This document shows, piece by piece, positions 1-7,174 of a stretch of 15,154 bases of DNA; within the stretch, counting starts at the first letter, position 1, and each line of letters opens with the position of its first letter. The notes beneath the pieces are model-generated. The model was not told where the DNA came from. It saw only the letters and a program-made list of their open reading frames with translations, and did no database searches. This stretch comes from JANMEX01 sp031423755 (GTDB taxonomy: Bacteria > Pseudomonadota > Alphaproteobacteria > Rhizobiales > Rhizobiaceae): the NCBI GenBank assembly GCA_031423755.1, contig JANPGC010000091.1, positions 1 to 15,154 of the forward strand, read 5' to 3'. A program made the position numbers and the translations under genes.

Positions 1-1192
1 GGAAAAGCGCCTCAAGGCCTATCCGCATCAACTCTCCGGCGGGCAGCGCCAACGCGTCATGATCGCGATGGCGCTCGCCAATGCGCCGAAGCTTCTGATT
101 GCCGACGAGCCGACCACGGCACTCGATGTCACCGTTCAGGCGCAAATCCTTGAACTGCTGGCCAAGCTCAAGTCCGAGCGGAAAATGTCGCTGCTGTTCA
201 TCACCCATGACCTTGGCATCGTGCGCAAGATTGCCGACCGCGTCTGCGTCATGACCAAGGGCAAGATCGTCGAGACCGGCCCGGTCGCCGAGATTTTCGC
301 CAATCCGAGCCACGAGTACACCAAGCACCTTCTTGCCGCAGAGCCAAAGGGCCAGCCGCCGCTGCTGGATGAATCCGCACCCATCATTGTCGATGGGCAG
401 GACATCAAGGTCTGGTTCCCTATCAAGCAAGGTTTCCTGCGCCGCACAGTTGATCATGTTAAGGCCGTCAACGGCGTGTCGATGAAAATCCGTGCCGGAC
501 AGACGCTTGGTGTGGTCGGCGAATCCGGGTCGGGCAAGACGACGCTCGGGCTGGCGCTGACGCGGATGATTTCCTCCCAAGGGCGCATCGGCTTTGTCGG
601 CAAGGACATCAATGAATTCTCGTTCAAGGACATGCGGCCGCTGCGCAAACAGATGCAGATCGTGTTTCAAGATCCCTATGGTTCCTTGAGCCCGCGCATG
701 TCGGTGGCGGACATTGTCGCTGAGGGACTCTCGATCCACGAGCCGCAACTCAGCGCCAGCGAGCGCGATGCGAAAGTTGTCGATGTGCTGCATGAAGTCG
801 GTCTTGATGCCGAGACCCGCCATCGATACCCGCACGAATTTTCCGGCGGCCAGCGCCAGCGTATCGCCATTGCCCGCGCCATGATCCTGAAGCCCAAATT
901 CGTCATGCTCGATGAGCCGACATCGGCGCTCGACATGAGCGTGCAGGCGCAGGTGGTCGATCTGTTGCGCGACCTGCAGGTCAAGCATGGCCTTGCCTAT
1001 CTGTTCATTTCGCATGACCTCAAGGTCGTACGGGCGCTAGCCAATGAGCTGATTGTGATGCGCAACGGGGAGGTGGTTGAGCACGGGCCGTCCAAACAGG
1101 TGTTTGACCAGCCTCGAACCGATTACACCAAGGCTCTGATGGCAGCGGCCTTCAACATTGCCACCGCGCCGCACGGGGCGGTCAGCGAATGA
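1..1192 (+). CDS. yejF: ABC transporter ATP-binding protein, two fused nucleotide-binding domains, YejF-like (5' end missing)
   Basis: This is the C-terminal part of an ATPase that powers import of peptides, and in the YejABEF family of microcin C-like compounds, through an inner-membrane permease. Reading in frame from base 2 gives 396 residues without a start, so the gene begins upstream of the window. The first ATPase domain is represented only from its LSGGQ signature (residues 11-15), Walker B Asp35-Glu36 and switch His69. The second is complete: Walker A GESGSGKTT at 173-181 with Lys179, Q-loop in VFQDP, signature FSGGQ at 280-284, Walker B Asp304-Glu305 and switch His338. The stretch from the VWFPI motif onward closely resembles E. 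coli YejF as I remember it, including ETRHRYP before the signature. A GsiA or DppDF-type fused ATPase is the alternative. The stop overlaps the ghrA start (ATGA), implying one operon. The permease and binding-protein genes presumably lie to the left. Confidence 0.88.
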   Translation, partial: EKRLKAYPHQLSGGQRQRVMIAMALANAPKLLIADEPTTALDVTVQAQILELLAKLKSERKMSLLFITHDLGIVRKIADRVCVMTKGKIVETGPVAEIFANPSHEYTKHLLAAEPKGQPPLLDESAPIIVDGQDIKVWFPIKQGFLRRTVDHVKAVNGVSMKIRAGQTLGVVGESGSGKTTLGLALTRMISSQGRIGFVGKDINEFSFKDMRPLRKQMQIVFQDPYGSLSPRMSVADIVAEGLSIHEPQLSASERDAKVVDVLHEVGLDAETRHRYPHEFSGGQRQRIAIARAMILKPKFVMLDEPTSALDMSVQAQVVDLLRDLQVKHGLAYLFISHDLKVVRALANELIVMRNGEVVEHGPSKQVFDQPRTDYTKALMAAAFNIATAPHGAVSE

Positions 1193-2142
1193 AAAAGGGC
1201 GGCATCCTTCTGGCAGCAACTGGCTGGGACAGCGAACTGTGGTCGCGCATGTTTGCGGAAAGCGCGCCGGGGCGGAAGGTGTTTGTAGATCCCGACGGGC
1301 GCACCGATGACAGCATCGAATACGCCATCGTCTGGAAGCAGCCTGCCGGGTCTTTGGCTGGTCTGAAAAATCTCAAGGTGATTTTCTCACTCGGCGCAGG
1401 TGTCGATCACGTCTTTCGCGATCCTCACGTTCCGGATGTCCCGATTGTCCGCGTCGTGTCGCATGATCTCACCAACCGGATGAGCGAGTATGTCATCTGG
1501 CAGGTGCTCGACCATCACCGCATGGGGCCAAAATACCGGCAGCAGCAGCGCGACAAGGTCTGGCTCGAAGACCGCAGCCAGCCTGCGGCAAAGGACATCA
1601 CGGTCGGCATGCTGGGGCTCGGGGTTCTCGGCAGTGACGCGGCGCTGAAGCTGAAGGCGATGGGTTTCAACGTCACAGGCTGGAGTCGTTCGGCACATGC
1701 CATTGTCGGCATCCAGACATATCACGGCACAGACCAATTGCCGGAGTTTCTGGCGGGCGTGGACATACTCGTCTGCCTGCTGCCGCTGACACCTGCGACA
1801 GCGAACACGCTTGCCATGCCGCTGTTTGAGAGGATGACCAAACGAGGCCCGCTCGGCGCGCCCGTGCTGATCAACGCCGGACGCGGCGGCTTGCAGAACG
1901 AGGCCGATATTCTGGCCGCGCTGGACGAGGGCGTTTTGTCCGCTGTTTCGCTCGACGTCTTCCAACAGGAGCCGCTGCCAACAGACAGTCCGTTCTGGTC
2001 GCATCCAAAAGTCACGCTGACCCCGCATGCAGCGGCGGCGTCAGACCCGTTTGCGTTGGTGAGGCCGATCGTTGACCAGATGGACGCGTTTGACCACGGC
2101 GAGCCGTTGAAGAATTTGGTTGATCGCAAGCATCAGTATTGA
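1189..2142 (+). CDS. ghrA: Glyoxylate/hydroxypyruvate reductase A (D-2-hydroxyacid dehydrogenase family)
   Basis: A cytoplasmic NAD(P)H-dependent reductase of 317 residues, close to the 312 of E. coli GhrA, expected to reduce glyoxylate to glycolate and hydroxypyruvate to D-glycerate. The Rossmann motif is visible as GLGVLG (Gly143, Gly145, Gly148). The three residues typical of this family's active site can be placed at Arg232 (in NAGRGG), Glu261 (in FQQEPLP) and His280 (in TPHAAAAS). The His motif context and the weak similarity outside the Rossmann fold fit the GhrA branch better than SerA or formate dehydrogenase, but substrate specificity is inferred from family membership. The ATG shares the sequence ATGA with the stop of the upstream ABC ATPase gene, so translation is probably coupled. 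The downstream gap of about 140 bp contains no convincing terminator. Confidence 0.88.
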   Translation: MKKGGILLAATGWDSELWSRMFAESAPGRKVFVDPDGRTDDSIEYAIVWKQPAGSLAGLKNLKVIFSLGAGVDHVFRDPHVPDVPIVRVVSHDLTNRMSEYVIWQVLDHHRMGPKYRQQQRDKVWLEDRSQPAAKDITVGMLGLGVLGSDAALKLKAMGFNVTGWSRSAHAIVGIQTYHGTDQLPEFLAGVDILVCLLPLTPATANTLAMPLFERMTKRGPLGAPVLINAGRGGLQNEADILAALDEGVLSAVSLDVFQQEPLPTDSPFWSHPKVTLTPHAAAASDPFALVRPIVDQMDAFDHGEPLKNLVDRKHQY

Positions 2143-2241
2143 AGGCTCTTCAAGGCAGGTCACACTGGTGAACCGCCCTGCAAACTCCACGCAGACACAC
2201 CACACAAAAATAAATCTATCCACCCTGCATTTTCCCAACGC

Positions 2242-2277
2242 TACAATGCCACCGCGTCAATTCCGACGCGGAAAGGA
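2242..2277 (+). promoter_or_regulatory. Possible promoter -10, leader hairpin and ribosome binding site before the hypothetical gene
   Basis: TACAAT at 2242-2247 matches five of six bases of the sigma-70 -10 box, but no good -35 box lies at the right distance, so the promoter is tentative. A perfect 7-bp stem follows: CCGCGTC (2252-2258) pairs with GACGCGG (2265-2271) around the loop AATTCC. The Shine-Dalgarno AAAGGA (2272-2277) comes immediately after the stem, 7 nt before the ATG at 2285. If transcription started near 2254, the mRNA would begin inside or at the edge of this hairpin. The hairpin and the Shine-Dalgarno are seen directly; a regulatory role is inference. Confidence 0.35.
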
Positions 2278-2284
2278 CGGCTGA

Positions 2285-3067
2285 ATGGATTGGACGAGGG
2301 CAGTCGAGAGGAACAGCGAGGCGCTGCGCAAGATCGTGGCGGTGATGTTTGCGATGCTGCACAGTGTTGATCGTGGCAGCAGTCCCCTCTCCGTCACGGG
2401 CTTCGCCCGCGACACCTCTCCCCGCAAGCGGGGCGAGGTGTCGGCGAAGCCGACGGAGAGGGGACTGCGCGCAGACGCAAATGCAAATCCGACCTTCACC
2501 CTCCCATTCCGCCTCTACTGCGCCATCCTCCTCATCCTGCGCCCGGCCGAATCCGCCCTGCGCCGCCTCATCGTCATTGCAGCGCGCGGCCTCATCTTGA
2601 AGCCCCCCACCGCGCATCAAACATTGCCAAACTTCCCCGCCTTCGCAGCCTCAAACGCCGCCCGCATCCCGTCCTTCGCACTCCTCGACCCGCTCAAACA
2701 TTTCTCCCTCCAAGACTTCGACCAAAACGCCAACCCGCATACCAGCTTCTCCAGTTCCTGGGGCGCCAGCGACTTCGCTCCGTCACTCTCGCAACCGGAC
2801 GAACCCATCAACGCCGCCCTCCTCTTCAGCCGCATGCGCGCCTTGCGGGCCGCGCTCAGCGACATCCCAAAACAAGCCCGCCGCCTCGCAAGATGGCAGG
2901 CCCGTCGTGACCTCGCGCTCAAAGCCAAGCGTCCGACCCGCATCTCCATCTTCCGCCCCGGCCTGCCGCCGGGCTGGCGGCAACGGAGCATTCACACGGT
3001 TGATGATGTCCTGCGAGAGTGCCACGGTCTGGCGCTGTACTCGGTGAACGGGCCGGATACGGGGTGA
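2285..3067 (+). CDS. Hypothetical protein of Hyphomicrobiales type, interrupted in frame by a palindromic repeat
   Basis: I do not recognise a functional domain. The ATG has a good Shine-Dalgarno (AAAGGA, 7 nt away) and the frame stays open for 260 codons, reading straight through the palindrome at 2381-2466, which supplies roughly residues 33-61. Before it lies a short hydrophobic N-terminus (IVAVMFAML). After it comes a segment with LRPAESALRRLIVIAARG (about residues 80-100), which looks like the conserved core of an uncharacterised rhizobial family. The rest is rich in Arg, Ala and Pro, with QARRLARWQARR and a C-terminal VDDVLRECHGLAL. The core suggests a membrane-proximal or basic, possibly nucleic-acid-associated protein, but this is speculation. 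No other frame gives a better gene. It converges with rsgA. Without the palindrome the protein would be about 230 residues. Confidence 0.6.
   Translation: MDWTRAVERNSEALRKIVAVMFAMLHSVDRGSSPLSVTGFARDTSPRKRGEVSAKPTERGLRADANANPTFTLPFRLYCAILLILRPAESALRRLIVIAARGLILKPPTAHQTLPNFPAFAASNAARIPSFALLDPLKHFSLQDFDQNANPHTSFSSSWGASDFAPSLSQPDEPINAALLFSRMRALRAALSDIPKQARRLARWQARRDLALKAKRPTRISIFRPGLPPGWRQRSIHTVDDVLRECHGLALYSVNGPDTG
2381..2466. repeat. 86-bp GC-rich palindromic repeat element inside a coding sequence
   Basis: The two halves form 38 base pairs in four blocks. AGTCCCCTCTCCGTC (2381-2395) pairs perfectly with 2452-2466. GGCTTCGCC (2399-2407) pairs with 2443-2451. GACACCTC (2411-2418) pairs with 2435-2442. 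CCCCGC (2420-2425) pairs with 2428-2433 around an AA loop. The interruptions are ACG, CGC and a single T/C mismatch. The layout, with CTCCCCGC-AA-GCGGGGCGAG at the tip, resembles dispersed palindromic repeats that I recall from rhizobial genomes, usually in intergenic DNA. I see no clear flanking target-site duplication and only one copy in this window. It is translated in frame here as part of the hypothetical gene. Confidence 0.85.
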
Positions 3068-3144
3068 GCGCTTCACGCTGCAATGTTGGCAAGTTTGAAA
3101 AGGGTGGTTTTGTGCAAAAACTGCCCCGCCATTCGTCATCCACT

Positions 3145-3171
3145 GCACGTTCGCCGAGGAAAGGAACGTGC
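3145..3171. terminator. Inverted repeat between convergent genes, possible terminator
   Basis: GCACGTTC (3145-3152) and GAACGTGC (3164-3171) form a perfect 8-bp stem with an 11-nt loop in the 113-bp gap between the converging hypothetical gene and rsgA. No run of T follows on either strand, so it is not a classical intrinsic terminator. It could slow polymerase or protect 3' ends. Its position between two 3' ends is the main argument. Confidence 0.4.
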
Positions 3172-3180
3172 CGAACTGAC

Positions 3181-4251
3181 CTACCAGTCTCGCGTCCGCT
3201 TTATCTTGTCGGCTTGCGCCCGTTTGCCCATTTTGCCAAATTCGCGGCTCCTCGCGTGGGCTTCGTAGAGCATTTCAGTGTTGTGGCGCTCTTCGCGTTG
3301 CAGTTTCTGGAAGCGTTCAAGCCGGTCCGGCTCCAGCGTGCCAGACTTGATTGCCGCTTGCACTGCGCAGCCGGGTTCGCTGGTGTGCTGGCAATTGGTG
3401 AAGCGGCACTCTGCGGCCAGTGCGGTGATATCGTCGAACACGGTCTCAATACCGCCCGCGACATCGACCACCTGAATTTCGCGCATGCCCGGCGTGTCGA
3501 TCAGCCAGCCGCCGGTTTGCATCCGGTGCAGCGAGCGGCCAGATGTCGTGTGCCGTCCGCGCGCGTCGCCTTCGCGAATGCCTTGCGTTTCCTGTATCCG
3601 GCTTTCGAGCAGGCTGTTGATGATGGTGGATTTTCCAACACCGGACGAACCCATCAGCGCAACGGTCTGGCCTTTCGCCAGCCATGGCGCGAGGCGCAAC
3701 ATGTCTTCAGGGTTATGCGAATTGATGGATTCAATCAGCAAGTCGTGGCGAATCGTCCGCGCTGCATCAAGAAAAGGGGCAAGATCGTCAACCAGATCGG
3801 CCTTGGTTATGATCAGTACAGGCATGACGCTGGCTTCATGGGCCAGCGCCAGATAGCGCTCCAGCCGCGCGACATTGAAATCCATGTTCGCCGACGTGAC
3901 GATGAACACGGTGTCGACGTTGGCCGCAATCAGTTGCAACCGGTTGGTCTTGCCGGCATTGCGGCGCTTGAACAGGCTTTTGCGCGGATACAGCGCGGCG
4001 ATGCGATTGGTCTGCGGGTTGACCGCAATCCAGTCGCCGATGGTCGGCCTGCCTTCTTCATCAGACTGCTGCAGACTTTGAGCGATGCGACCGGCAAAAT
4101 CCGGACCGGCAACGTCAAGTGCGTCGCGGTGCACAGCCATGACGCGGACCGGAATTGTGCCGTCAAATGCCGGGTCAGTTTCTGCGGTCTTGTAAAACTG
4201 GGTCCAGCCAAAATCGGCGAGAGTGAAATGGGGCGGTTCGTTTGCGTTCAT
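3181..4251 (-). CDS. rsgA: Small ribosomal subunit biogenesis GTPase RsgA (YjeQ/EngC)
   Basis: A circularly permuted GTPase that acts late in 30S subunit maturation. An N-terminal OB-like part precedes the GTPase domain, whose motifs occur in the permuted order G4-G1-G3. Numbered from an upstream in-frame ATG at 4260, these are G4 TKAD (152-155), G1 GSSGVGKST (204-212, Lys210) and G3 DTPG (255-258). The C-terminal zinc knuckle is intact: Cys285, Cys290, His292, Cys298, with the same spacing as E. coli RsgA. I prefer the ATG at 4251 because AGGA at 4261-4264 lies 9 nt upstream of it. The same AGGA directly abuts the ATG at 4260, which is too close. This gives 356 residues. It is transcribed in the same direction as the upstream NlpC/P60 gene but separated by more than 200 bp, so it may have its own promoter. 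Confidence 0.95.
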   Translation of the reverse strand: MNANEPPHFTLADFGWTQFYKTAETDPAFDGTIPVRVMAVHRDALDVAGPDFAGRIAQSLQQSDEEGRPTIGDWIAVNPQTNRIAALYPRKSLFKRRNAGKTNRLQLIAANVDTVFIVTSANMDFNVARLERYLALAHEASVMPVLIITKADLVDDLAPFLDAARTIRHDLLIESINSHNPEDMLRLAPWLAKGQTVALMGSSGVGKSTIINSLLESRIQETQGIREGDARGRHTTSGRSLHRMQTGGWLIDTPGMREIQVVDVAGGIETVFDDITALAAECRFTNCQHTSEPGCAVQAAIKSGTLEPDRLERFQKLQREERHNTEMLYEAHARSREFGKMGKRAQADKIKRTRDW

Positions 4252-4474
4252 TGAAGTCATTCCTGAAAACCAGTGGAAACTGCGCCGCTCAAGGCCAAAA
4301 CCAAGGCGCGCGTTGCGAAGGGCTGACAGGAATGGGGCGGCTCAAAAGAGAGATAAAGGTTCAAGCCGATGCTACCGGGCCAGCCGGGGCGTTTGTTGCA
4401 AAGGGCATGAAACACTCCTTCCATGGCTGGCGCTGCGATGCGTTGAAGTTACTTCGGGTTGGACGTCCCGTCAA
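4252..4474 (-). other. Gap upstream of rsgA: no recognised gene, two tiny ORFs, no clear promoter
   Basis: This stretch separates the stop of the NlpC/P60 gene from the rsgA start. I see no terminator with a T-run, no RNA gene and no repeat. It contains a 15-codon ORF with a strong Shine-Dalgarno (4361-4408, minus). In another frame it contains a 55-codon ORF (4257-4424, minus) whose stop overlaps the upstream candidate start of rsgA. Presumably the region carries the rsgA promoter, but I cannot point to convincing -35 and -10 boxes. Confidence 0.5.
4361..4408 (-). CDS. Candidate 15-residue small ORF or leader peptide upstream of rsgA
   Basis: On the minus strand, GGAAGGAG is followed after 7 nt by ATG and then by 15 codons (MPFATNAPAGPVASA) and TGA. 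The Shine-Dalgarno is the best in this part of the window, better than that of rsgA itself. The peptide has no rare-codon run or amino-acid bias that would mark a classical attenuator, and no terminator hairpin with a T-run follows. It could be a chance match, a leader peptide, or the remnant start of a lost gene. The main reason to list it is the strength of the ribosome binding site. Confidence 0.2.
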   Translation of the reverse strand: MPFATNAPAGPVASA

Positions 4475-5335
4475 TCAAGGACGCCGGTATGCGAGCGGCA
4501 AACCATAAAGATGGCCGATACGGGCCACGGCTTCATCGAAAGGCTCGCGCACGACGCTCATGGTGTGGCCGGAAGCGTGGAGCATGATGGAATCGTTCTC
4601 CATCATGGCGACATGGCCTTTCCAGAAAACCAGATCGCCGCGCCGCAGCGGTGGATGGTCATTTCCCTCGCCTATCAGCTCCCCGGTCCCGGCACGAAGC
4701 ATGTCGCTGTCGCGCGGCAAAGCGTTTGCGCACATGGCATGCGAGAGTTGGACAAGGCCGGAGCAGTCGATCCCGAATGCGCTGCGCCCGCCCCAGAGAT
4801 AAGGGGTTTCCACAAGCCGCGCCGCGACTGCGACCGGATCACCGGAATGATCTTCAACGCGCCGCGCATGAGAAGCAACAACCGCCTCGCCTGAGCCAAG
4901 AAGCAGATAGTGTGTGCCGCGCGTTTCCGCTTCGCCAACCACACACAGCCGCGAACCCATCGACAGTGATGCCGTAACTGGAAACTTCATATCCGGGCCG
5001 GGATAAAGAAACGTGCGCGGCACACTTATTATGTGGGTCGCTGTTTCGATTTTCGACGTCAACGCATTGTGCGCCATGTAGCCGACATAGCCATCGCCAT
5101 CGAGCTGCACCCAGCACCAGCCTTCATGATCTTCAAAGACCTGCGCGGTTTCGCCGCACAGCACTTGCGTATCGACGGCTGCGTCCGGGCTTGGCTCGCG
5201 GCGGACGTCGGCAGTAGCTGCGCAGACCTGATTTGCAATGCCGGCAACAAAGACGCCGGCTTCGACTTGGCCGCGCAAGCGCTGATCTGCAAGGTCCGGG
5301 CGGTAAGCGTGCAGTCTCCGATCAGGCATGGTCAT
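4475..5335 (-). CDS. SH3-domain NlpC/P60 family cysteine peptidase (YkfC-like architecture)
   Basis: A 286-residue peptidase of the C40 family, which cleaves gamma-D-glutamyl bonds in peptidoglycan peptides. The N-terminal half (about 40-160) looks like two bacterial SH3-type domains (for example CGETAQVFEDHEGWCWVQL with GYVGYM). The C-terminal half is the NlpC/P60 catalytic domain: YLWGGRSAFGIDCSG contains the nucleophile Cys191, and GHVAMM contains His241, with His253 a likely third polar residue. No signal peptide or membrane segment is visible, so a cytoplasmic role in trimming recycled muropeptides, as in Bacillus YkfC, is more likely than wall lysis. This is inference from architecture. 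The ATG at 5335 overlaps the stop of the MarR gene (ATGA); another in-frame ATG lies 6 nt downstream at 5329. Confidence 0.85.
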   Translation of the reverse strand: MTMPDRRLHAYRPDLADQRLRGQVEAGVFVAGIANQVCAATADVRREPSPDAAVDTQVLCGETAQVFEDHEGWCWVQLDGDGYVGYMAHNALTSKIETATHIISVPRTFLYPGPDMKFPVTASLSMGSRLCVVGEAETRGTHYLLLGSGEAVVASHARRVEDHSGDPVAVAARLVETPYLWGGRSAFGIDCSGLVQLSHAMCANALPRDSDMLRAGTGELIGEGNDHPPLRRGDLVFWKGHVAMMENDSIMLHASGHTMSVVREPFDEAVARIGHLYGLPLAYRRP

Positions 5336-5742
5336 CGCGGCAACCCTCTCGCCTTGGAAATTACCAGATCGCCGAGGCGCTCGACATAAAGGGCGCCCGA
5401 GACAGTTCGTTTGATCAGAACATTGCGCTTGTCCGCCGGGTCACGGTGACGCTCGACCAGCTTCAGCGCGCCCATTGTGTCCAGCGCGCGCGTGATCACC
5501 GGCTTGGTCACGCCAAGTCGGGCAGCAAGGCCGCGGATCATGTGCGGCGGGGCCTCGAGATAGACCGTCAGCAGGATCGACATTTGCCGGAACGTCAGGT
5601 CAGGCGCATCATCCCGCACCTCGGACAATGCAATGTCGCGCAAGAGTGTGATCGCTTGAAGCGGTTTCATTTCGATGGACATTGGAGAGAATGTAGCCGC
5701 AATTCGTTTCGCTTCCGTATCATTCAAGACAAGCGTGACCAA
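5332..5742 (-). CDS. MarR-family transcriptional regulator
   Basis: A small winged-helix DNA-binding protein. The helix-turn-helix is seen in IRGLAARLGVTKPVITRALDTM (about residues 69-90), followed by the typical MarR wing DPADKRNVLIKRT (about 101-113). Proteins of this kind usually act as dimers that release DNA on binding a small molecule. The frame is open from a TTG at 5742, only 6 nt after the aminopeptidase stop, giving 136 residues, but no Shine-Dalgarno supports it. ATG codons at 5682 and 5670 would give proteins of 116 and 112 residues, and the MarR core starts after them, so the true start is uncertain. It lies between two peptidase genes and overlaps the second by ATGA, which suggests it controls or is at least co-expressed with them. 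Confidence 0.85.
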   Translation of the reverse strand: MVTLVLNDTEAKRIAATFSPMSIEMKPLQAITLLRDIALSEVRDDAPDLTFRQMSILLTVYLEAPPHMIRGLAARLGVTKPVITRALDTMGALKLVERHRDPADKRNVLIKRTVSGALYVERLGDLVISKARGLPR

Positions 5743-5748
5743 ATCAAG

Positions 5749-7116
5749 TCAGCCGAACCGCCTCTCCAGCACATGAAAGATCGCGCGAATTGCCTGTGCT
5801 TCGCCGCCGATGGGACTGTGAGCCTTTTCCACAGGGTTCCAGCCAAAAATGTCAAAGTGGACCCAAGAGCGGGCTGCGCCTGCAAACTTCTTGAGGAACA
5901 GCGCTGCTGTCACTGCGCCGGCAAAGCCATCCGTTGTGACATTATTTGTGTCGGCGGTCTTTGAGGACAGCTTCCGCTCATAGGGTGTCCACAATGGCAG
6001 CCGCCAAACCGGATCAGCCACGGCGGCCGAGGCTGCGGCAAGTTCCGAAGCGAAGGCCTCATCATCAGTGAAAAATGGCGGAATATCCGGTCCAAGTGCC
6101 ACGCGCGCCGCGCCAGTCAATGTCGCCATGTCAATGAGCAGGTCTGGGTCTTCCTCGATCGCCAGTGTCAGTGCGTCGGCAAGGATCAAGCGACCTTCCG
6201 CGTCCGTGTTGCCAATTTCCACGGTCAAGCCACTTCGGCTCTTGAGTATATCTCCGGGCCTGAAAGCTGTCGCTGATATCGAGTTTTCGACGGCAGGAAT
6301 GAGAACTCGAAGCCGCACTTTCAGTCCGGACCGCACGATAAGCTGGGCCAGCGCGAGAACATTTGCAGCGCCGCCCATATCCTTCTTCATCAGAAGCATG
6401 GAACTCGACGGCTTGATATCGAGGCCGCCCGTATCGAAAGCGACGCCCTTGCCGACGAGCGTCACCGTCGGTGCGGACTTTGGGCCCCAAGAAAAGTCGA
6501 TCAGCCTTGGCTCTTCGCCTGCCGCGCGGCCTACCGCGTGAATCATCGGAAAGCCACGCTGCAGCGCTGCGCCTTTGATGACTTTCATTTTTGCCTTGCC
6601 GGCCTTCGCAATCGCGCGCGCAGCGGCCTCAATCGCATTGGGGCCCATGTCATTGGCAGGCGTGTTTATGAGATCACGCGCGAGGAAGGCTGCTTCCGCA
6701 AAATGTATGATCCGGTCCGTATTGGCGCCTTCAGGGCAGGCAAGCGCGATCACTCGTTCTTTGGCCCTTTTGTAGCGTTCAAACCGGTAGCCGCCGAGCA
6801 GGAAGCCAAGCGCTGCAAGCTCGGGCTCCGCAGGCGAATTGGCGAAATACCAATTGCCATCGGGCAGCGCCGTGGCGAGCTTTCCAAAAATCAGGCGCTC
6901 ATCCGGGCCTTCACTGCCGGTTCCGAAAACCGCACCCTCAATCTGCCCGCTATCTGAGGGCATGAGGATCAAGGAGCCAAGCTTTCCATCAAAATCGCAG
7001 GACTTCAACCACCTTGCTCCATTGTCAGAAATGCCGTCCGGCAGGAGGTTTGCCGAAGTTGCAAGCCAAACCGGGCGTGCATCGGGCGCTCGCAATCGGG
7101 TCAAGAGTGCTGCCAT
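5749..7116 (-). CDS. Leucyl aminopeptidase family protein (peptidase family M17)
   Basis: A cytoplasmic two-metal aminopeptidase that removes N-terminal residues from peptides, 455 residues long, in the usual range for the shorter M17 enzymes. The family signature NTDAEGRL is present at 303-310, giving the metal ligands Asp305 and Glu307 and the catalytic Arg309. The other ligands and catalytic lysine are visible in VGKGVAFDTGG (Lys223, Asp228) and MKKDMGG (Asp246). The first 150 residues form the variable N-terminal domain. The ATG at 7116 is preceded by AGGAAAGG, 7 nt away, a good ribosome binding site. It is the first gene of a three-gene block with the MarR regulator and the NlpC/P60 peptidase. 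It is divergent from tadD. The related PepA also binds DNA in E. coli, but nothing here shows that. Confidence 0.93.
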   Translation of the reverse strand: MAALLTRLRAPDARPVWLATSANLLPDGISDNGARWLKSCDFDGKLGSLILMPSDSGQIEGAVFGTGSEGPDERLIFGKLATALPDGNWYFANSPAEPELAALGFLLGGYRFERYKRAKERVIALACPEGANTDRIIHFAEAAFLARDLINTPANDMGPNAIEAAARAIAKAGKAKMKVIKGAALQRGFPMIHAVGRAAGEEPRLIDFSWGPKSAPTVTLVGKGVAFDTGGLDIKPSSSMLLMKKDMGGAANVLALAQLIVRSGLKVRLRVLIPAVENSISATAFRPGDILKSRSGLTVEIGNTDAEGRLILADALTLAIEEDPDLLIDMATLTGAARVALGPDIPPFFTDDEAFASELAAASAAVADPVWRLPLWTPYERKLSSKTADTNNVTTDGFAGAVTAALFLKKFAGAARSWVHFDIFGWNPVEKAHSPIGGEAQAIRAIFHVLERRFG

Positions 7117-7153
7117 TTCAAAACCTTTCCTGCGACCGCCAAAGCAGCCGTGT

Positions 7154-7174
7154 TTAACCTTTCATTAGGGTTAA
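7154..7174. promoter_or_regulatory. Inverted repeat with a near match to the CtrA box, between divergent aminopeptidase and tadD genes
   Basis: TTAACC (7154-7159) and GGTTAA (7169-7174) form a perfect 6-bp inverted repeat with 9 nt between. Within it TTAA at 7154-7157, seven bases, then TTAG at 7165-7168 matches seven of eight fixed positions of the CtrA consensus TTAA-N7-TTAA. CtrA is known to control pilus genes in Caulobacter. The site lies about 80 bp before the tadD start and 38 bp before the aminopeptidase start, suitable for control of either gene. Regulation is inference. Confidence 0.35.

Noticed and set aside
2143..2241. Terminator after ghrA
   Set aside because: Only weak imperfect pairings (around GGTCAC and GTGAACC) are present and no T-run follows.
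3019..4254. 411-codon open frame on the plus strand opposite rsgA
   Set aside because: It lies almost wholly antisense to the unmistakable rsgA gene, its protein has no recognisable motif, and long antisense frames are expected in GC-rich coding DNA.
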